Of a stretch of DNA of 64,000 nucleotides, positions 8,033-18,345 are shown one piece after another. How positions within the stretch are numbered: the first letter of the stretch is position 1; each line of letters opens with the position of its first letter. A program made the position numbers and the translations under genes. The DNA is from Magicicada septendecula (lineage: Eukaryota; Arthropoda; Insecta; Hemiptera; Cicadidae), in the NCBI GenBank assembly GCA_034769895.1, contig CM068373.1, positions 284,737,379-284,801,378 of the forward strand. Reading direction: 5' to 3'. The notes beneath the pieces are model-generated. The model ran no database searches. It had not been told where the DNA came from and saw nothing but the letters and a program-made list of their open reading frames with translations.

Positions 8033-9455
8033 AGGTAAACTACCCCTTCACCTTAACCGATCTTCACCAAAATCGAAAGTCATTGAGACCTCTACAATTC
8101 AGGGAAGTATGCAAAAAGTATTTGATTCTGTTTGAATTTGCGGCTGTTAACGTTTGCCATAAAAAATACGCTTGATAAAAAACGTTGCTGGTAAACTACC
8201 CCTTCCCCTTAACCGATCTTCACCAAAAACAATAGGTCTTGAGTACTCTACAAATCAGGGCTGTATGCAAAACGTTATTTGATTCTGTTTGAATTTGCGG
8301 CTGTTATCGTTTGCCATAGAAAGTACCCTTGTTAAAAAAACGTTGCTGGTAAACTACCCCTTTCCCTCCACCAATCTTCACCAAAAACAATATGTCTTGA
8401 GAACTCTACAAATTAGGGGTGTATGCAAATAATCTTTTGATTCTGTTTGAATTTGCGGCTGTTATCGTTTGCCATAGGAAATACCCTTGTTAAAACATAA
8501 AACATTACAGGTAAACTACCCCTTTCCCTTAACCGATCTACACCAAAAACAACAGGTCTTGAGAACTCTAAAAATCAAGGCTGTATGCAAAACATTATTT
8601 GATTCTGTTTGAATTTGCGGCTGTTATCGTTTGCCATAAAAAATACCCTTGTTAAAAAAACGTTGCCGGTAAACTACCCCTTTTCCTCAACCGAACTTCA
8701 CCAAAAACAACAGGTCTTGAGAACTCTACAATTTAGGGCTGTATGCAAATAATCTTTTGATTCTGTTTGAATTTGCGGCTGTTATCGTTTGCCATAGGAA
8801 ATACCCTTGTTAAAACATAAAACTTTAACGGTAAACTACCCCTTTCCCTTAACCGATCTACACCAAAAACAATAGGTCTTGAGAACTCTAACAATCAAGG
8901 CTGTATGCAAAACATTATTTGATTCTGTTTGAATTTGCGGCTGTTATCGTTTGCCATAAAAAATACCCTTGTTAAAAAAACGTTGCCGGTAAACTACCCC
9001 TTTTCCTCAACCGAACTTCACCAAAAACAACAGGTCTTGAGAACTCTACAATTTAGGGCTGTATGCAAATAATCTTTTGATTCTGTTTGAATTTGCGGCT
9101 GTTATCGTTTGCCATAGGAAATACCCTTGTTAAAACATAAAACTTTACCGGTAAACTACCCCTTTCCCTTAACCGATCTTCACCAAAATCAACAGATCTC
9201 GAGAACTCTACAATTCAGGGCAGTATGCGAAACATTATTTGATTCTGTTTGAATTTGCGGCTGTTATCGTTTGCCAAACAAACAAAATTACCCTTGCTAA
9301 AAAAAAAACAGTTGCAGGTAAACTACCCCTTTCCCTCAACCGATCGTCAACAAAAACAACAGGTCGCGAGTACTCTGCAAATCAGGGCTGCATGCAAAAA
9401 ATTATTTGATTCTGTTTGAATTTGCGGCAGTTATCGTTTGCCATAAAAAAAAATC
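8033..9455 (-). repeat. Satellite array, minus orientation (~9 monomers)
   Basis: Minus-strand monomers. A two-monomer unit of about 303-304 bp is tandemly repeated: CGTTGCCGGTAAACTACCCC followed by CTTTTCCTCAACCGAACTTC appears at about 8663 and again at about 8979, nearly identical. This is a local dimeric higher-order repeat. The last monomers before the microsatellite match those at 1800-2020. Confidence 0.9.
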
Positions 9456-9504
9456 TACAGACACACAGACAGACACACAGACAGACAGACACACACACAC
9501 ACAC
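9456..9504 (+). repeat. ACAG/ACAC microsatellite
   Basis: About 48 bp of interrupted (ACAG)n ending in a pure (CA)n stretch, between monomer and M(-). Confidence 0.95.
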
Positions 9505-9615
9505 TTTTCGGAAAACGACTTTTTTTCATGTTTTGAGTGTAGTAGAATCAGAATCTGCAATAATCTCGAACACGATTTTTTTTGCCATCACCATACTTCC
9601 ATTCCTTAAGGAATA
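9505..9615 (-). repeat. M module, inverted
   Basis: TTTTCGGAAAACGACTTTTT to TTCCATTCCTTAAGGAATAT. Nearly identical to 2079-2195, including the terminal ATTCCTTAAGGAAT palindrome. Confidence 0.8.
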
Positions 9616-9673
9616 TGAAAGTAAAAATAAATCTTAGAATATGGAAGTCATGTGTGGTTCTCCAAACCGATAT
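9616..9673 (+). repeat. Core
   Basis: AAATCTTAGAATATGGAAGT and GTGTGGTTCTCCAAACCGAT. One hairpin arm is mutated (CCAAAC for CCATAC), so the 6-bp stem is weakened in this copy. Confidence 0.75.
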
Positions 9674-11125
9674 TTTTTCTATGGTAAACGATAACAGCCG
9701 CAACTTCAAACAGAATCAAATGATGTTTTGCATACAGCCCTGTATTGTAGAGTTCTCAATACCTTTTGGTGTTGGTGAAGATCGGTTAAGGGAAAGGGGT
9801 AGTTTACCAGCAACGTTATATGTTTTAAAATGGTATTTTCTATGGCAAACGATAAGAGCCGCAAATTCAAACAGAATCAAATAAGATTTTGCATGCAGCC
9901 CTGTTTTGTTGAGTACTAAAGACCTATTGTTTTTGGTGAAGATTGGTTAAGGGAGAGGGGTAGTTTACCGGCCACGTTTTTTGTTTTATCAATGGTATTT
10001 TATATGGCAAACGATAACAGCCGCAAATTCAAACAGAATCATATAATATTTTGCATACAGAACTGAAATGTAGATTTATCAAGACCTGTTGGTATTGGTG
10101 AAGATCGGTTAATGGAATAGGGTAGTTTACCATGAACGTTTTATGTTTTAACAAGGGTATTTTCTATGGCAAAAGATAACAGCCGCAAATTCAAACATAA
10201 TCAAATAATGTTTTTCATACTGCCCTGAATTGTAGAGTTCTCAAGACCTTTTGTTTTTGGTGAAGATCGGTTAAGGGAATGGGGTACTTTACCTGCAACG
10301 TTTTATGTTTGAAAAGGGTATTTTCTATGGCAAACGATAAGAGCCGCAAATTCAAACAGAATCAAATACGTTTTTGCATACAGCCCTGATTTCTTCAGTA
10401 CTAAAGACTTATTGTTTTTGGTGAAGATCTTTCTGGGAAAGGGGTTGTTTACCAGCCACGTTTTGTGTTTTATCAAGGGTATTTTGTATGGCAAACGATA
10501 ACTGCCGCAAATTCAAAGAGAATCATATCATATTTTGCATACTGGCCTGAATTGTAGAGTTCTCAAGATCTGTTGATTTGGGTAAAGATCGGTTAAGGGA
10601 AAGGGGTAGTTTACCGGTAACGTTTTATTTTTAACAAGGGTATTTTATATGGCAAACGATAACAGCCGCAAATTCAAACATAATCAAATAATGTTTTGCA
10701 TACTGCCCTGAATTGTAGAGTTCTCAAGACCATTTGTTTTTGGTGAAGGTCGGTTAAGGGAATGGGGTACTTTACCAGCAACGTTTTATGTTTGAAAAGG
10801 GTATTTTCTATGGCAAACGATAAGAGCCGCAAATTCAAACAGAATCAAATACGTTTTTGCATACTGCCCTGATTTCTTCAGTACTAAAGACCTATTGTTT
10901 TTTGTGAAGATCGTTTGAGGGAAAGGGGTAGTTTACCAGCCACGTTTTTAGTTTTATCAAGGGTATTTTGTATGGCAAACGATAACAGCCGCAAATTCAA
11001 ACAGAATCATATAATATTTTGCATACTGCCCTGAATTATAGAGTTCTCAAGACCTGTCGTTTTTGGTGAAGATCGTTTAAGGGAAAGGGGTAGTTTACCG
11101 GCAACGGTTTTTTATCAAGGGTAAT
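9674..11125 (+). repeat. Satellite array, plus orientation (~9 monomers)
   Basis: Begins with the post-core monomer variant (ATGATGTTTTGCATACAGCC). A block of about three monomers is duplicated: GAGCCGCAAATTCAAACAGA with ACGTTTTTGCATAC and TTTCTTCAGTACTAAAGAC recurs at about 10,340 and 10,820, roughly 480 bp apart. Confidence 0.9.
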
Positions 11126-11249
11126 TTTACTTCCATATTCCTTACGGAAATGGAAGTATGGTGATGGCAAAAATAATCGTGTTCGAGCTTATTGCAGATT
11201 CTGATTGTACTACACTCAAAACATGAAAAAAAGTCGTTTTCCGAAAAGT
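11126..11249 (+). repeat. M module
   Basis: CTTCCATATTCCTTACGGAA (the palindrome is broken by A to C), then GGAAGTATGGTGATGGCAAA and ATTGCAGATTCTGATTGTAC. Closest to the copy at 4938-5060. Confidence 0.8.
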
Positions 11250-11308
11250 GTCTGTGTGTCTGTCTGTCTGTCTGTCAGTCTATCTATCTGTGTGTCTGTC
11301 TGTGTGTA
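11250..11308 (+). repeat. CTGT microsatellite
   Basis: About 59 bp of (CTGT)n with CAGTC, TATC and GTGT interruptions. Confidence 0.95.
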
Positions 11309-12148
11309 GATTTTTTTTCTATGGCAAACGATAACTGCCGCAAATTCAAACAGAATCAAATTATTTTTTGCATACAGCCCTGACTTGTAGTGTACTCACG
11401 ACATGTTGTTTTTGGTGAAGATCGGTTGAGGGAAAGGGGTAGTTTACCAGCAACGGTTTTTTTTTAACAAGGGAAATTTTTTTTTTTGGAAAACGATAAC
11501 AGCCGCAAATTCAAACAGAATCAAATAATGTTTCGCATACAGCCCTGAATTGTAGAGTTCTCAAGATCTGTCGTTTTTGGTGAAGATCGGTTAAGGGAAA
11601 GGGGTAGTTTACCAGTAAATTTTTATGTTTTAAGAAGGTTATTTTCTATGGCAAACTATAACAGCCGCAACTTCAAACAGAATCAAAAGATTATTTGCAT
11701 GCAGCCCTAAATTGAAGAGTTCTCAAGATCTGTTATTTTTGGTGAAGATCGGTTAAGGGAAGGGGGTAGTTTACCAGCAGCGTTTTTTTATCAAGGTTAT
11801 TTTATATGGCAAACGATAACAGCCGCAAATTCAAACAGAATCGAATAATTTTTTTGCATACAACCGTGACTTGTAGAGTACTCAAGACCTGCTGTTTTTG
11901 GTGAAGATCGGTTGAGGGGAAGGGGTAGTTTACCAGCAACGTTTTTTATCAAGGCGTATTTTCTATACTTTGCATATTTGCCTACTTCTTATACTGTCTG
12001 GGCAATCGATAACTGCCGCAAATTCAAACAGAATGAAATAATTTTTTGCATACGTCACTGAATTGTTGAGTACTCAAGGCCGTTTGATTTTGGTGAAGAT
12101 CGGTTAAGGGGAAGGGGTAGTTTACCTGCAACCTTTTACGTTTTAACA
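11309..12148 (+). repeat. Satellite array, plus orientation (~5 monomers)
   Basis: Parallel to 5105-5845, but the second monomer keeps the segment missing there. A ~40-bp foreign insertion (TTTGCATATTTGCCTACTTC and neighbours, about 11,965-12,002) interrupts the monomer next to T and is absent from the 5.7-kb counterpart. Confidence 0.9.
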
Positions 12149-12261
12149 AGAGTAAAGTACTTCAAAATTCATTTAAACTTTTTCAAACAATGGTAATTGT
12201 TAAAAATAAAATAATTTTGTTGCCAGGCAATAAAATTATAATTTTTTCATTTTAATGTAAA
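12149..12261 (+). repeat. T module, ending at second Helitron copy
   Basis: GAGTAAAGTACTTCAAAATT to TTTTAATGTAAA. Matches 5846-5968 up to the same insertion point. Confidence 0.8.
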
Positions 12262-13053
12262 TCTGTACATAGTATAAAGTAAAGTCGGTCCGTTTTCTCT
12301 CTGTGTTTGAAATCGCTAATCTCAGGAAGTACTGAACGGATTTTATTCATGTTTTCGCCAATAGATAGAGTGTCTATCGAGGAACATTTATGTGTATAAT
12401 TAATACATATATGTTGTACATTAGCTTAGCTATCACGGTTTATGTCAAGTAAGTGGTATAGTTTACATCTTATATATAAAAATGAATGTTTCTTTGTTTG
12501 TCCCGTATGCGTTCCTATACCATTCATCCGACTGCGATGAAACTTCGGTGAGTTGTTGTGCGCACGTCCGCGAAGGTTTCTTCCACATCTCCTCCTAAAC
12601 CACTGTACCGATTTCAACCAAACTTGGCACAAATATATTACGCAACGGGAGAACTAACATAGGAGAGGTGTTTTTTCGATGGGGTCCTTTGGGGGGTCCT
12701 TTGGGGTCTTCCACTTCTCCACCTAAACCATTGGACCGATTTCAACCAAACTTGGCACAAATATTTTACGCAACGGGAGAACCAACATAGGACAGGTGTT
12801 TTTTTCGATACGATCCTCTGGGGGGTCCTTTGAAATCTTAAATAACTATTAGATCTGGTTACTATGGCAACCCAATAGAATAGATTCTGTTCTAAATATA
12901 TTATCGCATTAAATTGAAGACCACGCGAACGAAGTTGTGGGCAACAGCTATTTATTTTTAAGAAGCCAACTTTAATTAAACTTTATTAATTAAACTAACA
13001 TTTTCATTACGTACAACGTGAAACTCCGTAGCGAAGCACGGGTATTCTGCTAG
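12262..13053 (+). mobile_element. Non-autonomous Helitron, 792 bp
   Basis: Same TC start, hairpin (CCGTAGCGAAGCACGG) and CTAG end as 5969-6888, at the same T/F junction. It is therefore a duplicate of the host segment, not an independent insertion. It is 128 bp shorter because it has two rather than three of the internal ~127-bp units. Confidence 0.88.
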
Positions 13054-13054
13054 T

Positions 13055-13682
13055 CATGTATAAGAGAAAATATATCGTGCGTGGCAGGCAAGCATATCTC
13101 AGTTATGTACTGTTTACGTTTCCATTTTATTATTATCACTACCGCAATAAAAAGGCAGGTAAGACACACACAAACAAACAATTCGCGTTATTTCTGGCCT
13201 CATTCATGTTTATTTTCTTACATTTGCACGGTTTTTAAATGGAAAGTGCCGAACCCATACCAACATAACGCATGCAAGCCGAAAAAGTGTCCAGCGTGGA
13301 TAGCGATTTGCTTCCTGTGGATCGCTGGGCAGTGTAACTGCACGTGTTTACAGATGAACGATTCATAGACAGACTTTTCGTCTTTAGGGAATGAACCCTC
13401 TGCAAGATGCTGAGGGTCCATGAGTGACTTCGGAGCGCTCCTTCTTTTCCGCGTGTTTGTTCTGTGAAACGTACACTGTAGATGCGCAGATTTATTCTAA
13501 GCCACGCTCAATAGGAAATGTTGAAAATTTTTGTCCACGGTGAACCCTCATACACACTAAACCTGCTCTGATATTTTAATTACGGACATCATAATATTAA
13601 AACTTTGGAAAGTTGAGCACTACTTTATGGAGATCAATCATTAACTTATACAAGCCATTAATTTTATGCATATTTTTTATAT
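13055..13682. repeat. F module, copy 2
   Basis: Near-identical to 6890-7520, with a longer CA-rich run (CACACAAACAAACA). The minus-strand frame containing MDPQHLAEGSFPKDEK is open from 13,421 to 13,218. Confidence 0.6.
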
Positions 13683-13993
13683 ATATGTGTACAACGTTAT
13701 CGGCAACAAAGAAGTAGTTTTTGTTAAAATTCCTTCCCGGGATATTTGGCCGTAGTCCAATGTTTTCTACAAAACCAGACGTTTCGGCAATGCCATTGAC
13801 TTCCATCATCAGTGAAAATCGAGTGCGATAACGTGAGGTGGTATATGTTAGTGACCACAGTACTGTGGTTAAGGCTGAAGCAGTAAGTAGAAAGAAGTAG
13901 TTTCTATGATAATATTTCATTTCGAAAATGATTTTAAAAATAAATCTTAGAATACGGAAGTCATGTATGGTTCTCCATACCGATATTTTTTCT
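13683..13993 (+). repeat. S module and core, older form
   Basis: GTGTACAACGTTATCGGCAA to CTCCATACCGATATTTTTTC. Palindrome at 13,855-13,868. Minus-strand CTGATGA (13,806-13,812) and GAAACGTC are intact. Unlike the copy at 7521, it continues into a plus-strand core with no inversion, and the core has lost one TAAATAT step (TTTTAAAAATAAATC). Confidence 0.8.
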
Positions 13994-14958
13994 ATGGTAA
14001 ACGATAACAGCCGCAACTTCAAACAGAATCAAATGATGTTTTGCATACAGCCCTGAAATGTAGAGTTCTCAAGACCTGTTGGTATTGGTGAAGATCGGTT
14101 AATGGAATAGGGTAGTTTACCAGGAACATTTTATGTCTTAACAAGGGTGTTTTATATAGCAAACGATAACAGCCGCAAATTCAAACAGAATCAAATAATT
14201 GTTTGCATACAGGCCTGAATTGTAGAGTACTCAAGACCTATCGTTATTGGTGAACATCGGTTAAGCGGATGGGGTAGTTTCCTGCAACGGTTTTTTATCA
14301 AGGGTATTTTTTTTCTATGGTAAACGATAACAGTCGCAAATTCAAACAGAATCAAATGATGTTTTGCATACAGCCCTGTATTGTAGAGTTCTGAATACCT
14401 ATTGGTGTTGGTGAAGATGGGTTAAGGGAAAGGGGTATTTTACCACCAACATTTTATGTTTTAACAAGGGTAATTTTTTATATAACGAACGATAACTGCC
14501 GTAAATTCAAACAGAATCAACTAGGTTTTTGCATACCTTTTTGAACTAAAGAGAACTCAAGGTCTGTTGATTTTGTTGAAGATCGGTTAATGGAAGTGGT
14601 AGTTTATCAGCAACGTTTTACGTTTTAAAAAGGGTAATTTTTTTATGATGAACGATAACTGCCGAAAATTCAAAGAGTATCAAATAATTTTCTGCACCCT
14701 TTCCTTAGTTGCACAGAGCTCAAGGACTATTGATTTTGGTGAAGATCGGTTTAGGGAAAGGGGTAGTTTACCAGCTACATTTTATGTTGTAACAAGAGAA
14801 ATGTTTCCATGACGAACGATAACTGCCGCACATTCAAACAGAATCAAATATTTTTTTGCATGCATCCCTGAATTGTAGAGGACTGAAGGTCTATTGATTT
14901 TGGAGAAGATTGGTTAAGAGAAAGGGATAGTTTACCGGAAACATTTTATGAATTAACA
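13994..14958 (+). repeat. Satellite array, start of region B (~6 monomers)
   Basis: First block of the uniform plus-strand region. It mixes region A type monomers with the region B types that carry TATGACGAACGATAACTGCC and a terminal TTTCCATGACGAACGATAAC monomer just before R. The transition between the two subfamilies lies here. Confidence 0.9.
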
Positions 14959-15431
14959 AGAGTAAAGTACTTAATTTTTATAAATAAAGTATCCTGATAA
15001 GAAGCTCATAATAATCCACTGTAGAAACGTAGATGAAATATCTATAAATGAAGAGGTTAAGTGAACGGGGTGGGCGTAATTTTCTATTATTAAAAATTAT
15101 AGTTAAAGGTGGAGGGGAGAATTTGTTATATGTGTACTACCTTATCGGCAACAAAGAAGTAGTTTTTGTTAAAATTGCTTCCCGGGCTGTTTAGCCGTAG
15201 TCCAATGTTTTCTGCAAAACCAGACTTTTCGGCAGTGCCATCGACTGCCATCATCAGTGAAAATCGAGTGCGAAAACGTGATGTGGTATTCGTTAGTGAC
15301 CACAGTACTGTGGTTAATGCTGAAGCAAAAAGAAGAAAGACGTAGTTTCTATGGAAATATTTCGTTTCGAATATGATTTTAAACATAAATCTTAGAACAT
15401 GGAAGTCGTGTATATTTCTCCATACCGATAT
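14959..15431 (+). repeat. R-S-core cassette 1
   Basis: R: GAGTAAAGTACTTAATTTTT, CCTGATAAGAAGCTCATAAT, GGTGGAGGGGAGAA. S: palindrome at 15,300-15,313. It is intermediate between the older and younger S forms (GTTAGTGACC kept, but GAAAAGTC on the minus strand). It has the best helix II pairing of the hammerhead-like motif (GGCAG/CTGCC). Likely close to the founder of region B cassettes. Confidence 0.85.
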
Positions 15432-17872
15432 ATTTCTATGGTAAAAGATAACAGCCGCAAATTCAAACAGAATCAAATGATGTTTTGCATACAGCCCTGT
15501 ATTGTAGAGTTCTCAATACCTATTGGAGTTGGTGAAGATCGGTTAAAGGAAAGGGGTAGTTTACCAGCAACATTTTGTGTCGTAACAAGGGTAATTTTTT
15601 ATATGACGAACGATAACTGCCGTAAATTCAAACAGAATCAACTACTTTTTTGCATACCCTTTTGAACTAAAGAGAACTCAAGTTCTGTTGATTTTGTTGA
15701 AGATGGGTTAAGGGAAGGAGTAGTTTATCAGCATCGTTTTATGTTTTAAAAAGGGTAATTTTTTTGACGAACGATAACTGCGGAAAATTCAAAGAGAATC
15801 AAATAATTTTATTCACCCTTTCCTGATTTGCTGAGTGCTCAAGGTCTACTGATTTTGGTTAAGATCGGTTGAGGGAAAGGGTAGTTAACCAGCAACGGTT
15901 TTTTATCAACATGGAAGTCACGTGTGGTTCTCCATACCGATAATTTAATCAAGGGTAATTGTTTTCTATGGCAAACGATAAGTCGATAACAGCCGCAAAT
16001 TCAAACAGAATCAACTACTCTTTTGCATACAGCCCTGAATTGTAGAGTTCTCAAGATCTGTTGATTTTGGTAAAGATCGGTTATGGGAAAGTGGTAGTTT
16101 ACCAGCAACGTTTTATGTTTTAACAAGGGTATTTTATATGCCAAACAGTAACAGCCGCATATTCAAACATAAGCAAATAATTTTTTGCATACTGCCTTGA
16201 ATTGTATAGTTCTCACAATCTGTTGATTTTGGTGAAGATCGGTTAAGGGAAAGGAGTAGTTTACCAGCAACGTTTTATGTTTTAACAAGGGTATTTCCTA
16301 TGGCAAACTATAACAGTCGCAAATTCAAACAGAATCAAATAATTTTTTGCCTGCAGCCCTGATTTGTAGAGTACTAAAGACCTATTGTTTTTGGTGAAGA
16401 TCGGTTAAGGGAAAGGGGTAGTTTACCGTCAACGGTTTTTTATCAAGTTCAATTTTTTATATGGTAAACGATAATAGCCGCAAATTGAAACAGAACCAAA
16501 TAATGATTTGCATAGAGCCCTGAATTGTAGGGTTCTCAAGACATGTTGGTTTTGGTGAAGATCGGTTAAGGGAATAGGGTAGTTTACCAGGAACATTTTA
16601 TGTTTTAAAAGGGTAATTTTTTTTTGACGAACGATAACTGCCGTACATTAAAACAGAATCAACTACTCTTCTGCATACCTTTTTTAATTATAAGGGACTC
16701 AAGGTCTGTTGATTTTGTTGAAGATCGGTTAAGTGAAAAGGGTAGTTTACCAGCAACGTTTTATGTTTTGACAAGGGTAATTTTTTATATGACGAACGAT
16801 AACTGCCGTAAATTCAAACAGAATCAACTACGTTTTCGCATACAGCCCTGAATTGTATAGTTCTCAATTCCTATTGGTGTTGGTGAAGATCGGTTTAGGG
16901 GAAGGGGTAGTTTACCAGCAAATTGTATGTTTTATCAAGGGTAGTTTTTATATGACGATCGATAACTGCCGTAAATTGAAACAGAATCAAATGATTATTT
17001 GCACATAGCCCTCAATTTTAGAGATCTCAAGACCTACGGTTTTTGGTGAAGATCGGTTAAGGGAAAGGGGTAGTTTACCAGCAACGGTTTTTTATGAAGT
17101 GTAATTTTTTTCTATGGCAAACGATAACAGCCGCAAATTCAAACAGAATAAACTACATTTTGCATACAGCCCTGAATTGTAGAGTTCTCAAGACTTATTG
17201 ATTTTGGTGTAGATTGGTTTAGGGAAAGGGGTAGTTTACCGGCAACGGTTTTTTTTTAAACAGAATCAAATGATGTTTTGCATACAGACCTGTATTGTAG
17301 AGTTCTAAATACTTATTGGTGTTGGTGAAGATCGGTTAAGGGAAAGGGGTATTTTTCCAGCAACATTTTATGTTTTGACAAGGGTAATGTTTTATATGAC
17401 GAACGATAACTGCCGTAAATTCAAACAGAATCAACTACGTTTTTGCATACCTTTTTGAACTAAAGAGAACTCAAGGTCTGTTGATTTTGGTTAAGATCGG
17501 TTAAGGGAAAGGGTAGTTTATCAGCAACGTTTTATGTTTTAAAAAGGTTAATTTTTTTATGACGAACGATAACTGCCGAAAATTCAAAGAGAATCAAATA
17601 ATTTTTTGCACACTTTCCTGAGGTTTAGGGAACTCAAGGTCTGTTGGTTTTGGTGAAGATCGGTTAAGGGAAAGGGGTAGTTTACCAGCAACATTTTAAG
17701 TTGTAACAAGAGAAATGTTTCCATGACGAACGATAACTGCCGCACATTCAAACAGAATCAAATATTTTTTTGCATGCTTCCCTGAATTGTAGAGGACAGA
17801 AGGTCTATTGATTTTGGAGACGATCGGTTAAGAGAAAGGGGTAGTTTACCTGAAACATTTTATGATTTAACG
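15432..17872 (+). repeat. Satellite array block (~15 monomers, 2.44 kb)
   Basis: Plus-strand monomers. A stray core fragment (ACATGGAAGTCACGTGTGG, CTCCATACCGAT) is inserted within a monomer at about 15,910-15,945. A truncated monomer junction (TTTTTTTTTAAACAGAATCA) lies at about 17,250. Both are marks of illegitimate recombination. Confidence 0.9.
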
Positions 17873-18345
17873 AGAGTAAAGTACTTAATTTTTATAAATA
17901 AAGTATCCTGATAAGAAGCTCATAATAATCCACTGTAGAAACGTAGATGAAATATCTATAAATGAAGAGGTTAGGTGAACGGGGTGGGGGTAATTTTCTA
18001 TTATTAAAAATTATAGTTAAAGGTGGAGGGGAGAATTTTTTATGTGTACTACTTTATCGGCAACAAAGAAGTAGTTTTTTGTTAAAATTGCTTCCTGGGC
18101 TGTTTAGCCGTAGTCCAATGTTTTCTGTAAAAGCAGACTTTTGTGCAGTGCCATCGACTGCCATCATCAGTGAAAATCGAGTGCGAAAACGTGAGGTGGT
18201 ATACGTTTGTGACCACAGTACTGTGGTTAATGCTGAAGCAAAAAGTAGAAAGACGTAGTTTCTATGGAAATATTTCATTTTGAATATGATTTTAAATATA
18301 AATCTTAGAACATGGAAGACATGTATGGTTCTCCATACCGATATT
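17873..18345 (+). repeat. R-S-core cassette 2
   Basis: Palindrome at 18,213-18,226. The younger form GTTTGTGACC appears here and in all later region B cassettes. The minus-strand GAAA box has become CAAA (GTGCACAAAAG-like), so any ribozyme activity would be lost. Confidence 0.85.

Larger units (their letters stand above)
7923..12261. mobile_element. Second inverted composite, foldback-like, 4.3 kb
   Basis: Order: T(-), ~9 monomers(-), ACAG run, M(-), core, ~9 monomers(+), M(+), CTGT run, ~5 monomers(+), T(+). The termini are inverted T copies, as in 1139-3647, but the right arm has gained a second stretch of array between core and M. No transposase and no target-site duplication are visible, so transposon identity is inferred from architecture only. 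Confidence 0.45.
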
